35,059 bases of DNA from Bryobacteraceae bacterium. GTDB lineage: Bacteria > Acidobacteriota > Terriglobia > Bryobacterales > Bryobacteraceae. The notes below the pieces were generated by a model that worked only from the letters and a program-made list of their open reading frames with translations, was not told where the DNA came from and ran no database searches. A program made the position numbers and the translations under genes. Numbering within the stretch: the stretch's first letter is position 1; every line of letters begins with the position of its first letter. The stretch lies in contig JASHNT010000060.1 in the NCBI GenBank assembly GCA_030041495.1, positions 1 through 35,059 of the forward strand. The letters are read 5' to 3'. Shown in pieces: positions 1-6,723 of this stretch.

Positions 1-180
1 AAGCCCCGGGCGGCTCATGACAAGGTCGTGGACGCGATTTTGACGATTTTGGCTGTCCTGAAGGCCGTCGAAGGCACTTTCACAGCCCCGCGGCCAACTC
101 TTTATCGCAAGCTTCGATTTTCCCGCCGTTCAGATCGACCCCACTTGCATTTCTCGGCTGGCCGAAAACGCCCGGTTTAG
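1..180 (+). other. window-edge segment with an unassigned open frame
   Basis: Frame 1 is open from the window edge to a TAG at 178-180 (59 codons). The conceptual product has a short hydrophobic stretch (AILTILAVL) and then a basic tail, and I recognise no family. It could be the 3' end of a gene entering from the left, or chance. Its stop overlaps the TAA of the minus-strand gene that ends at 177. I see no other gene, RNA or repeat here. Confidence 0.15.
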
Positions 181-944
181 GCACGGGCTGTTAAAGCCTG
201 GTACGCCGGCCGCACCTCGGATTCGTTGATGCGCTGCGGAATCGAAGTGACTGGCCGCTGGCCCAGCGATTGGTGCGGCTCGCCAGGCTCGCGCAGGTCA
301 GAAAGAATCAATTCCAGGAAAACCGCGCCGGGGTAAACGTCGGCGTTGCTGATTTCGAGGTCGATGCGGCTGCAGCAGCTCAGATCGATCATGTTCGCAA
401 AATTCTGCCGGGCTTCCATCTCCAACGGGAAACGGTCCGACGAACGAAATACCTTTTTCGCGGGGTCGCCGTTCAATGAGTACGACCCACCGGGCGGCCT
501 TCGATCCGGATATTTGAAGAACCAGTACACGCCGTCAAACGGAATGGTCCAGTTTTGTTCTTTTGGGCCGTGCCCACGCCCGGGCTGCGGCCGAGGCGCC
601 ATAACAAGCGTCTGGTGCTTCGGCGGCATCCACAGAATCACCCCGCGATATTTTCCGGAGCCGGATCCACCTGTATCTCGCAGCAAGTAAGGGTCTCCGA
701 ATCCGCTCCGGCGCGGCCGCAACCCGACAAATCCGGCGACCAGCGCGGCCACAAGCGCCGCCACCTGCAACCGGTGCACGGTCCGTTCCGAAACGGTCCC
801 GGCGGCCTTCAACCGCGCGACCAGAATCGCAGAACCGGCCGAAGCCAGCAACGATCCGATCCACAGTGCCCCAGTGAACCATCCCGCCACAGCCGCGTGC
901 AGCAGCAAGGAAGCGAGCCACGCGGCGAGGAAGGAATCAGCCAT
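177..944 (-). CDS. hypothetical membrane-anchored protein, third gene of the BlaI/M56 operon
   Basis: A 255-residue protein of no family I recognise. Residues 1-45 and about 60-75 are hydrophobic, suggesting two membrane segments. The rest is a soluble domain rich in Pro, Gly and Arg, with a Cys-Cys pair near residue 192, and probably lies outside the cytoplasm. The ATG at 944 is 15 nt after the stop of the upstream M56 protease, so the two are very likely cotranscribed and under the same BlaI control. A role in signalling or in responding to the stress sensed by that pair is possible but inferred only from position. The stop (TAA at 179-177) is the last recognisable element on this strand before the window edge. 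Coding potential is good and the function is unknown. Confidence 0.6.
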   Translation of the reverse strand: MADSFLAAWLASLLLHAAVAGWFTGALWIGSLLASAGSAILVARLKAAGTVSERTVHRLQVAALVAALVAGFVGLRPRRSGFGDPYLLRDTGGSGSGKYRGVILWMPPKHQTLVMAPRPQPGRGHGPKEQNWTIPFDGVYWFFKYPDRRPPGGSYSLNGDPAKKVFRSSDRFPLEMEARQNFANMIDLSCCSRIDLEISNADVYPGAVFLELILSDLREPGEPHQSLGQRPVTSIPQRINESEVRPAYQALTARA

Positions 945-959
945 CGCTTTGGTCCGGAG

Positions 960-2945
960 TTAATTGGCCGTCGGAGTTTTTTCCACGTGATCGATCACGA
1001 TCATCTCCACCGGCATCTTCCGCGATTCTATCTCCAGCCCCAGCTTCTTCAGCCCGCTCTGCAAAACGTCCAGTTCGGCTCTATGCGCCGCCGCGACATC
1101 GCCTCGGTTCGCCCGAACCTCAGCGATCAAATCCGCCATCGAAATATCCAGGTTCACTTGATACCGGCCGGCCAACCCCGTCCGATCCACAACGGGAGTG
1201 TCCAGCCCGTTTCCAGCCAAAGTCGCCAGTTCCGCCAACCCCTCCGCGCTGATGTTAGGGGCTTCATAGTGAATGGTTCCGGAAAGCCCGCCTGTGTCCG
1301 ATCGCCGCACAAAACCCATACCAGGGGTCTCCCAGACCGTCGTAAACGATGCGTCCGGACCTGGCACCGGGATGGAACGGAAGCGTACACCCCCGATTCG
1401 CCCGTTTCCGAACGGGCCCATCGCTGCCTTCGCTGCGCGCATCCACTCCGCCTCAACCGGCTCCGGCGCAGCCTGTTTCGGCTTCGGCCCTCCTTTGGCG
1501 ACGATGAGATTGTGCACCGTTCCGTCCCTGAATTCGCGATGAGACCTCATCCCGAAGCGGTCGTCCAGTAGAGATTGAAGCATCGCCGGGATATCTTCCG
1601 GAGTAGCGCCCGCCGGTAGCTTGGCGGAAATGTCGAATCTCTCGACCTCGGTCCAATCCGGCGCCGTGAGCAGGCTCGGCGGCACGCCGAACGCATCCGC
1701 CAATAGCTCCTTCACGGACGCACAAATCCGGTCTACCCGTCCTCCATCCGTTGCAGATCTCGGAAAGCATGCCGGTCCTCCCGGCGGCGGAGGAGTAGGC
1801 GGTAATGCTCCGGGCGTGGCCGGCCCGGCCGGCAGCGGAGGCCCCGAGGGTGCGGCCAGACGGATCGACGCAACCTCGAACTTCAGTAGCGCGCTCTGTC
1901 TTGGAGCAGGCCTCGGAGGAGGCGGAGGAGGAGGCGCACCGGACGGCACGTACGGAGGCCGCTGAAACATCAACAGCGGAGGCAAGGGCGTTGGACCGTC
2001 CAGCACCAGTGTCCCGGCTCCCAGCACCACCGGAATTCCGCACAATGTAATTGCCGCGAGTGCAGTCCGGCTCAAACCCTTGTGAAACGTCCGCCCTTTT
2101 TCCAGGATCAACTCGATCCTCCGCCTCAGGTGGGAACTCGCTGCCATGCTGAACAACGGCCCGCGCAGCCTTCCTCGCGATCCATCCACCGTCTGAGCCA
2201 TCTCAAGCAGCAAACTCGCGTACCGGCACCCATCTCCCAGTTCCGCCACGCATGCCTCATCGCAGGCGAGCTCGGCCAGCAGCCCCAGCCTCCGCTCGAT
2301 CCACCACGCCAGTGGATGAAGCCAGAACACGCACCGGTTGATCCCCGCCAGCATCGCGATCGATCCGTCCCATCTGCGCACGTGTGCGCTCTCATGCGCC
2401 AGCACCGCTTCGAGCTTTGCTCGATCCCATTCCCGCCAGTCCATCGGCAGTAGGATCCGCGGCCGCAGGCACCCTACTGTCAAAGGGACGTTGATCAGCG
2501 CGCTCTCGAAAAATCCACCCACCCGAGTGCTGCTTCGCACCAGCCTCCAAGCCAGCAGCAACCCGATCGCGAACCTCAAAAGCAGCACGCCAGCCACGCT
2601 GGCATAGAGATTCACCGCGACCTCGCCCCAGTCGATCCTCCGCTTCGGCGCTGGCGTGAGCACCGCTGCTGACGTCACTCTGACGAAGGGGATTCCATTT
2701 ACGTCATAAGCTGCCCATTGTGCGGGAGGGGCAGGTAAACGTTCTGGAACCGTTGCTCGCGTGGGCACCACCACCGGCAGTCGCGGCAGCGCCGGCCCGA
2801 AGACCAGCAGCCCCAACATCCCCAGCACGACCACGGTCCACACGGCGTGCTGCATCGCGGCTGACCTTTTCCGTCCCGGCACAGCAGCGGCGATCGCGGC
2901 CAGCGCCAGCGCCCGCACCGAAACATCCGCCAGATGCGCGAGCAT
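960..2945 (-). CDS. BlaR1-like M56 metallopeptidase fused to a TIGR03435 domain
   Basis: A 661-residue membrane protein. The first 330 residues are BlaR1/MecR1-like: hydrophobic segments near 12-22, 32-52, 112-133 and 293-315, and a zinc-protease motif HESAH at 184-188. A second acidic motif, ELACDEA (225-231), fits the third zinc ligand region. A proline-rich linker (about 329-350) leads to a TIGR03435-type domain (about 354-658) beginning FEVASIRLA and ending near VVDRTGLAGRYQVNLD. In the family, M56 proteases cleave a BlaI-type repressor after sensing a signal. Here the usual penicillin-binding sensor is absent and the TIGR03435 domain takes its place, so the ligand is unknown. I chose ATG 2945 because it is 1 nt after the blaI stop and begins a good membrane segment. 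The upstream extension of the frame lies inside blaI and is Trp/Arg-rich, unlike real protein. Confidence 0.9.
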   Translation of the reverse strand: MLAHLADVSVRALALAAIAAAVPGRKRSAAMQHAVWTVVVLGMLGLLVFGPALPRLPVVVPTRATVPERLPAPPAQWAAYDVNGIPFVRVTSAAVLTPAPKRRIDWGEVAVNLYASVAGVLLLRFAIGLLLAWRLVRSSTRVGGFFESALINVPLTVGCLRPRILLPMDWREWDRAKLEAVLAHESAHVRRWDGSIAMLAGINRCVFWLHPLAWWIERRLGLLAELACDEACVAELGDGCRYASLLLEMAQTVDGSRGRLRGPLFSMAASSHLRRRIELILEKGRTFHKGLSRTALAAITLCGIPVVLGAGTLVLDGPTPLPPLLMFQRPPYVPSGAPPPPPPPRPAPRQSALLKFEVASIRLAAPSGPPLPAGPATPGALPPTPPPPGGPACFPRSATDGGRVDRICASVKELLADAFGVPPSLLTAPDWTEVERFDISAKLPAGATPEDIPAMLQSLLDDRFGMRSHREFRDGTVHNLIVAKGGPKPKQAAPEPVEAEWMRAAKAAMGPFGNGRIGGVRFRSIPVPGPDASFTTVWETPGMGFVRRSDTGGLSGTIHYEAPNISAEGLAELATLAGNGLDTPVVDRTGLAGRYQVNLDISMADLIAEVRANRGDVAAAHRAELDVLQSGLKKLGLEIESRKMPVEMIVIDHVEKTPTAN

Positions 2946-2946
2946 A

Positions 2947-3330
2947 TCATTCGCCCCCCTTCGCCACTTTGCGGGCCAGTTCCTCCAGCTCCTCCCGATC
3001 CACCACTTCGTTCTCCACCAAGCCCACCAGAAGCTGTTCCAGCGACCCTCCACAAAAGCGGTCCAGGATCTGGCGCACGGCCTGCACAGCCACGTTACGC
3101 GGCTTTTCCACCACGCTGTAGACGAACGCACGGCTGGCGATCTTGTGGCGGATGTAACCCTTATGTTCCAGGCGCGTCAGAATCGTACGTACGGTGGAAT
3201 CCTTCAAGGCGTGTTTGGGCGCGAGCGCCTCGCGAATCTGCTCGGCCGTGCCCGGGCCGGCCTTCCATAGAATCTCCATCAACTGGTGCTCGAGGTTGCT
3301 CAAGGCTTTGCGGCCGGATTTGCGTTTCAT
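2947..3330 (-). CDS. blaI: BlaI/MecI/CopY-family transcriptional repressor
   Basis: A 127-residue winged-helix repressor of the penicillinase-repressor family. The N-terminal two thirds (about 8-80) has the family pattern LEHQLMEILW, then a recognition region with TVRTILTRLEHKGYI, then a wing ending in FVYS. The acidic C-terminal helix region (VDREELEELARKV) fits the dimerisation and cleavage region. The stop is 1 nt before the M56 protease start, the classic blaI-blaR1 arrangement in which the protease inactivates the repressor. A palindrome of the expected type lies 12 bp upstream of the ATG, so autoregulation is likely. No beta-lactamase gene is nearby, so the symbol describes the family and not a resistance role. 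Confidence 0.93.
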   Translation of the reverse strand: MKRKSGRKALSNLEHQLMEILWKAGPGTAEQIREALAPKHALKDSTVRTILTRLEHKGYIRHKIASRAFVYSVVEKPRNVAVQAVRQILDRFCGGSLEQLLVGLVENEVVDREELEELARKVAKGGE

Positions 3331-3341
3331 CGCGCTTTATC

Positions 3342-3375
3342 GCTACAGCATGTAGCAGTAAACGGCGGATGTCAA
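3342..3375 (-). promoter_or_regulatory. BlaI-type operator and promoter of the blaI-M56 operon
   Basis: The palindrome GCTACA-GCA-TGTAGC at 3342-3356 is a perfect 6-bp dyad with a 3-bp centre. It contains the TACA...TGTA core typical of BlaI/MecI operators. A perfect -35 hexamer TTGACA reads on the minus strand at 3375-3370, just upstream, so the dyad occupies the -10 region. The blaI ATG is at 3330. Repressor binding here would block the promoter. The -10 itself is not clear-cut. Confidence 0.75.
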
Positions 3376-3400
3376 GCGGAATCTTGTTGCGCAGCGGCTG

Positions 3401-3760
3401 CTACTTCCGGAAGCCTTGATACAAAACGAAATATTGCGGACTGAGACCGGCTAGCCGTTCGTGCAGCTTCTTCAACTCGGCCTCCGGACCGTGAGCCTCG
3501 ATCCGCGCCAGGTCCGAGATGGTCCCAGCCTCTTGAAGCAGCTCGCCGACGTTATCGGCATGCTTGAGCAGCGCGTCAGCGTCCACGTAGCCTTCGCGGC
3601 AATACACCACGTCGTTGTCGAAGGTGAAAGAGTAATATAAACAGCCCGGCTCGGTCTTGGTCTTCTCGAGGAAGCGGTTGCAAAGAGCCTTGAAGGCATC
3701 GATCTTGCCGCTGTGAATCTTAAAGTACGGATGCAGGGAAACGCTGGTATCTGATGTCAT
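3401..3760 (-). CDS. ABM-fold (antibiotic biosynthesis monooxygenase-like) protein
   Basis: A 119-residue small protein that reads as a dimeric alpha/beta-barrel (ABM) domain. It has an opening strand HPYFKIHSGKIDAFKALCN, the pattern KTKTEPGCLYYSFTFD, then YVDADALLKHADNV. These are the usual signatures of the fold: a first strand, a helix, an E-x-G-C-L-x-Y turn, then the second half of the ferredoxin-like domain. Members include quinone and polyketide monooxygenases, heme-degrading enzymes and many proteins of unknown function, and no residue here assigns a substrate. It starts 17 nt after the rmlB stop on the same strand and may be the last gene of that operon, though nothing links it chemically to dTDP-sugars. 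Confidence 0.8.
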   Translation of the reverse strand: MTSDTSVSLHPYFKIHSGKIDAFKALCNRFLEKTKTEPGCLYYSFTFDNDVVYCREGYVDADALLKHADNVGELLQEAGTISDLARIEAHGPEAELKKLHERLAGLSPQYFVLYQGFRK

Positions 3761-3776
3761 GATCTTTCTGCCTCTT

Positions 3777-4790
3777 TTAAATCGCCCTACCGCTATAGTT
3801 CTGCTCGTAATAATGCAAATATTCGCCGGATTTTACGCGCGCGACCCAGGCCGAATTCGCGCGATACCAGTCGATGGTCGCCTGCAAACCCTGCTCGAAC
3901 GGCATCTCGGGCTTCCATCCGGTCTCGCGCATCAGTTTTTCGCTTGAAAGCGCGTACCGCCGGTCGTGCCCGGGACGATCCTTCACTGCCTGCATCAAGC
4001 TTTGCGGCTTGCCTAGCGCCGCCAGAATCTTGCACACCACCTCGATGTTCGGTAGCGCCCGGCTGCCGCCGATGTTATAAATCTCCCCCGGTTTCCCGCG
4101 CTCGATCGCCGCTAATATGGCGCGGCAATGATCGTCCACATACAGCCAGTCGCGAATCTGCATGCCGTCGCCGTAGATCGGCAGCGGCTTGTCCTCCATC
4201 GCGTTGGAAATCATCAGCGGAATGAGTTTTTCGGGGAATTGATGGGGGCCGTAATTGTTCGACGCCCGCGTCACGGTCACCGCGAGCTTGTAGGTGACGA
4301 AATACGAGAGCGCCAGCAAGTCCGAACCGGCCTTGGAGGCGGAATACGGGCTGCTGGCGCGCAGCGGATAATTTTCATCGGCCTCGTGCGGAGACTCTAT
4401 GCTGCCGTAGACCTCATCGGTTGATACATGCAGGAACCGCGGCACTTTCTTAAGGCGCGCGGCCTCCAGCAGAGTCAGAGTGCCGCGCAGGTTGGTCTCG
4501 AACACCGGCTCCGGCGAAAGAATGCTGCGGTCTACGTGCGATTCCGCCGCGAAGTGCACGATCGCGTCTGGCCGGGCTTCCTCGATCGCCGCGTTCACCA
4601 GCTTCGCGTCGCAAATGTCGCCATGCAGGAAGCGGTAGCGCTCGCCCTGTTCGATCCCAGCCAGATTTTCCGGATTGCCCGCGTAAGTCAGTTTGTCGAT
4701 ATTAACCACGTGCGCGTCGGGACGCGCGGCTAGCATGCGCACAAACGCGCTGCCGATGAATCCGGCGCCCCCGGTTACCAGGAATCTCAT
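3777..4790 (-). CDS. rfbB: dTDP-glucose 4,6-dehydratase
   Basis: A 337-residue extended SDR enzyme converting dTDP-glucose to dTDP-4-keto-6-deoxyglucose, the second step toward dTDP-L-rhamnose. The NAD-binding glycine motif TGGAGFIGS is at 6-14. The dehydratase-specific Thr-Asp-Glu triad is at 124-126 (STDEVYG) and the Tyr149-Lys153 catalytic pair sits in YSASK. The family sequences NNYGPHQFPEKLIPL and GDGMQIRDWLYVDDHC are also present. Length is normal. Its ATG overlaps the stop of the upstream epimerase gene by one base (TAATG), so the two are translationally coupled. This places the protein in lipopolysaccharide or exopolysaccharide sugar supply. rmlA and rmlD are not in the window. Confidence 0.96.
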   Translation of the reverse strand: MRFLVTGGAGFIGSAFVRMLAARPDAHVVNIDKLTYAGNPENLAGIEQGERYRFLHGDICDAKLVNAAIEEARPDAIVHFAAESHVDRSILSPEPVFETNLRGTLTLLEAARLKKVPRFLHVSTDEVYGSIESPHEADENYPLRASSPYSASKAGSDLLALSYFVTYKLAVTVTRASNNYGPHQFPEKLIPLMISNAMEDKPLPIYGDGMQIRDWLYVDDHCRAILAAIERGKPGEIYNIGGSRALPNIEVVCKILAALGKPQSLMQAVKDRPGHDRRYALSSEKLMRETGWKPEMPFEQGLQATIDWYRANSAWVARVKSGEYLHYYEQNYSGRAI

Positions 4791-5344
4791 TATTTGTGTT
4801 GCAGCTCCCAGTCGTAGGCGATGGAGGAATCATTATGAGGGATGCGGCCCTCGTCCTCGGGATTGTAGAGCTGGTTAGTGACGTACACCAGCATCGCCGC
4901 ACCTTCGCCGACCACTTTGTACCCGTGCCCCACCCCCGGCGGAATCAGAATCTGCCACGGTTTGAGGGAGCCAACATACATCGTGTTTTTCACGCCATAG
5001 GTCGGCGAATGCGGACGCATGTCGACCAAAGCCACTTGAAACATCCCCTGCGCAGGAACCCACAGGTCGGTTTGAAATCTATGATAGTGAAACGCCTTGA
5101 TCGTGCCGGGATAACTCAGCGCCGCGGAAACCTGCGTCGTTGCGGGCGGAAAGTCGGCCGCGAGCCCCTGCTGGAGCCGCGCCACTTCCAGAAAGTATCC
5201 GCGATCGTCCGGCCACACGTCAAAGGGCCGGATCACGACGCCTTCGATGCTGCCGGCAGCGTCGGGAGTCCTTAGAACGCGCCCGATGCCGGGCTCGCAG
5301 TGTGGCGTCTCGATGGAGACGGATGAGATCGTAGTTGCGCTCAC
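4790..5344 (-). CDS. rfbC: dTDP-4-dehydrorhamnose 3,5-epimerase family protein
   Basis: A 184-residue RmlC-type cupin acting after the 4,6-dehydratase. Family features are DDRGYFLE (46-53), the substrate-handling His86 in AFHYHRFQTDLW, PPGVGHGYKV (135-144) and the C-terminal LYNPEDEGRIPHND (159-172) that normally carries the catalytic tyrosine and closes the active site. The usual H-x-Q pattern reads HYH-RFQ here, so whether it performs both epimerisations or only one is open. It is coupled to rfbB by a one-base overlap. The membrane-protein gene upstream ends 23 nt before its start, so it may be internal to a longer transcript. Confidence 0.88.
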   Translation of the reverse strand: MSATTISSVSIETPHCEPGIGRVLRTPDAAGSIEGVVIRPFDVWPDDRGYFLEVARLQQGLAADFPPATTQVSAALSYPGTIKAFHYHRFQTDLWVPAQGMFQVALVDMRPHSPTYGVKNTMYVGSLKPWQILIPPGVGHGYKVVGEGAAMLVYVTNQLYNPEDEGRIPHNDSSIAYDWELQHK

Positions 5345-5367
5345 TTCTTCTTAGAGTAACGCACGCC

Positions 5368-5796
5368 TCACACGCGCCAATAGTCGGCTCTCCAGTTCTT
5401 GACCTCTTCCTTGATCTGCTTGCGCTTCCAGTTCCCGGCCAGCGCCTGCGCCGCCAGCGCGGACACTTCCGCATCGGAGGCAAACCGCAGCCCAATTAAC
5501 TGGTCTTCCGTCAAGTCCCCGATCTTTGCGCCCAGCGCGGGAGCCACTTCCTTCAAGCGCAGCCTCTCCTCCAAGCGAATCAGCCGGTCCTGCACCTTCA
5601 ACGCGTACAACCGGATTTTGAACGTCGCGACGAACGCCCACAGCGCCACCAGGATGTGCGCGGCAGTCATCCAGCCGGGGTGGCGGACGCACTCGACGAT
5701 AGTGGCAATCACCATCAGCAGAGCCACCGGCGCCAGAAAAAAGTGAAACAGAGGATCGAACTTCGCGTGGTTTTTATAGGTCTGGGGTTGTGCCAT
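5368..5796 (-). CDS. small membrane protein, probably DUF6526 family
   Basis: A 142-residue protein beginning MAQPQTYKNHAKFDPLFHFF. Two hydrophobic segments (about 16-37 and 44-60) are followed by a charged region with heptad character (LKVQDRLIRLEERLRL) and a cytoplasmic C-terminus. The opening is the pattern I associate with the uncharacterised DUF6526 membrane family, but this is recall rather than a search. The start is well placed: it faces truA across about 50 bp. It precedes rfbC by 23 nt on the same strand. No function is known and the position next to sugar-nucleotide genes is not strong evidence of one. Confidence 0.7.
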   Translation of the reverse strand: MAQPQTYKNHAKFDPLFHFFLAPVALLMVIATIVECVRHPGWMTAAHILVALWAFVATFKIRLYALKVQDRLIRLEERLRLKEVAPALGAKIGDLTEDQLIGLRFASDAEVSALAAQALAGNWKRKQIKEEVKNWRADYWRV

Positions 5797-5848
5797 GAAC
5801 GCTATGCTACTTCACGCGCGCGCCGCGCGCTTGGGTACCATCGGAGGA

Positions 5849-6601
5849 ATGCCGCAGACCTTCAAACTCACCCTGGAATACGACGGCTCCAAGTTTTCCG
5901 GCTGGCAGCAACAGATCAACGCCCGCACGGTGCAGGGCGAATTGCTCAGCGCCGCCCGCGAGTTGCTGCATTCCGAAGTCGACATTCAGGGAGCGGGCCG
6001 CACCGATTCCGGCGTTCACGCGCTCGGCCAAGCGGCGCATTTGAAGCTTAGGACCCCAACGCGCCTGACAGTGGAACACTTGCTGCGCGAACTCAACGAC
6101 CGGTTACCGTCGAGCATCGCCGTGGTGGAACTCCAGCCCGCGCCTGCGCGTTTTCACGCCCGCCACGATGCGCTCACCAGGAGCTACTTTTACCAGATCT
6201 CGACCCGCAAAGCCGCTCTAGCCAAGCGTTACGTCTGGTGGATTAAGGAGCCGCTTGATCTGGACCTTATGCAACAAGCAGCCGCACTCCTCGCCGGCCG
6301 GCACGACTTCGCCGCATTCCGCGCGCCTGATCCCTCTAAACCCGGAGAATCGACAATAGTTGTGGTGGATTCGGCGGAAGTCGGCCGGGATGGGCACATG
6401 ATCGTGTTTCGCATCGAGGCCTCCCATTTTCTGTGGAAGATGGTAAGAAGGTTAGCCGGAACTCTCGTCAGAATTGGCAAGAGTGAGTTGTCCGTGGAGC
6501 AGTTCCGGGAACTGTTGAGCGGAAGGTCCCTCGCTGGTCTGGACGTCGCGGCGTGGACCGCTCCGCCTTCCGGCCTGTTCCTGGAAGGAATAAAATATTA
6601 G
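5849..6601 (+). CDS. truA: tRNA pseudouridine synthase A
   Basis: A 250-residue enzyme that converts uridines 38-40 of the tRNA anticodon stem to pseudouridine. The N-terminus KLTLEYDGSKFSGWQ and the catalytic motif GAGRTDSGVHALGQ (Asp53) are diagnostic. The C-terminal pattern FLWKMVRRLAGTLVRIG is also typical. I chose ATG 5849 because it is preceded by GGAGGA and matches the family N-terminus. The open frame continues upstream to 5795, but those 18 residues have no family counterpart and overlap the divergent gene. It is followed after 122 nt by the TIGR03437 protein gene and is probably a separate transcript. Confidence 0.95.
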   Translation: MPQTFKLTLEYDGSKFSGWQQQINARTVQGELLSAARELLHSEVDIQGAGRTDSGVHALGQAAHLKLRTPTRLTVEHLLRELNDRLPSSIAVVELQPAPARFHARHDALTRSYFYQISTRKAALAKRYVWWIKEPLDLDLMQQAAALLAGRHDFAAFRAPDPSKPGESTIVVVDSAEVGRDGHMIVFRIEASHFLWKMVRRLAGTLVRIGKSELSVEQFRELLSGRSLAGLDVAAWTAPPSGLFLEGIKY

Positions 6602-6723
6602 TCGCCGCTTCGAGGGGATTAAAGATCAGCAGCAGCCTCAGAAATTCCAGCCTCAACACAGGAGAGTCTTAAGTCCTGGAAACGCGAACAGCCTTTGCGC
6701 GCATCCAAACGCTAGGGTCTACC

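Noticed and set aside
555-1571. 338-codon plus-strand frame over the first two minus-strand genes
   Set aside because: Spans two real genes on the opposite strand and is composed mainly of Arg, Pro and Ser.
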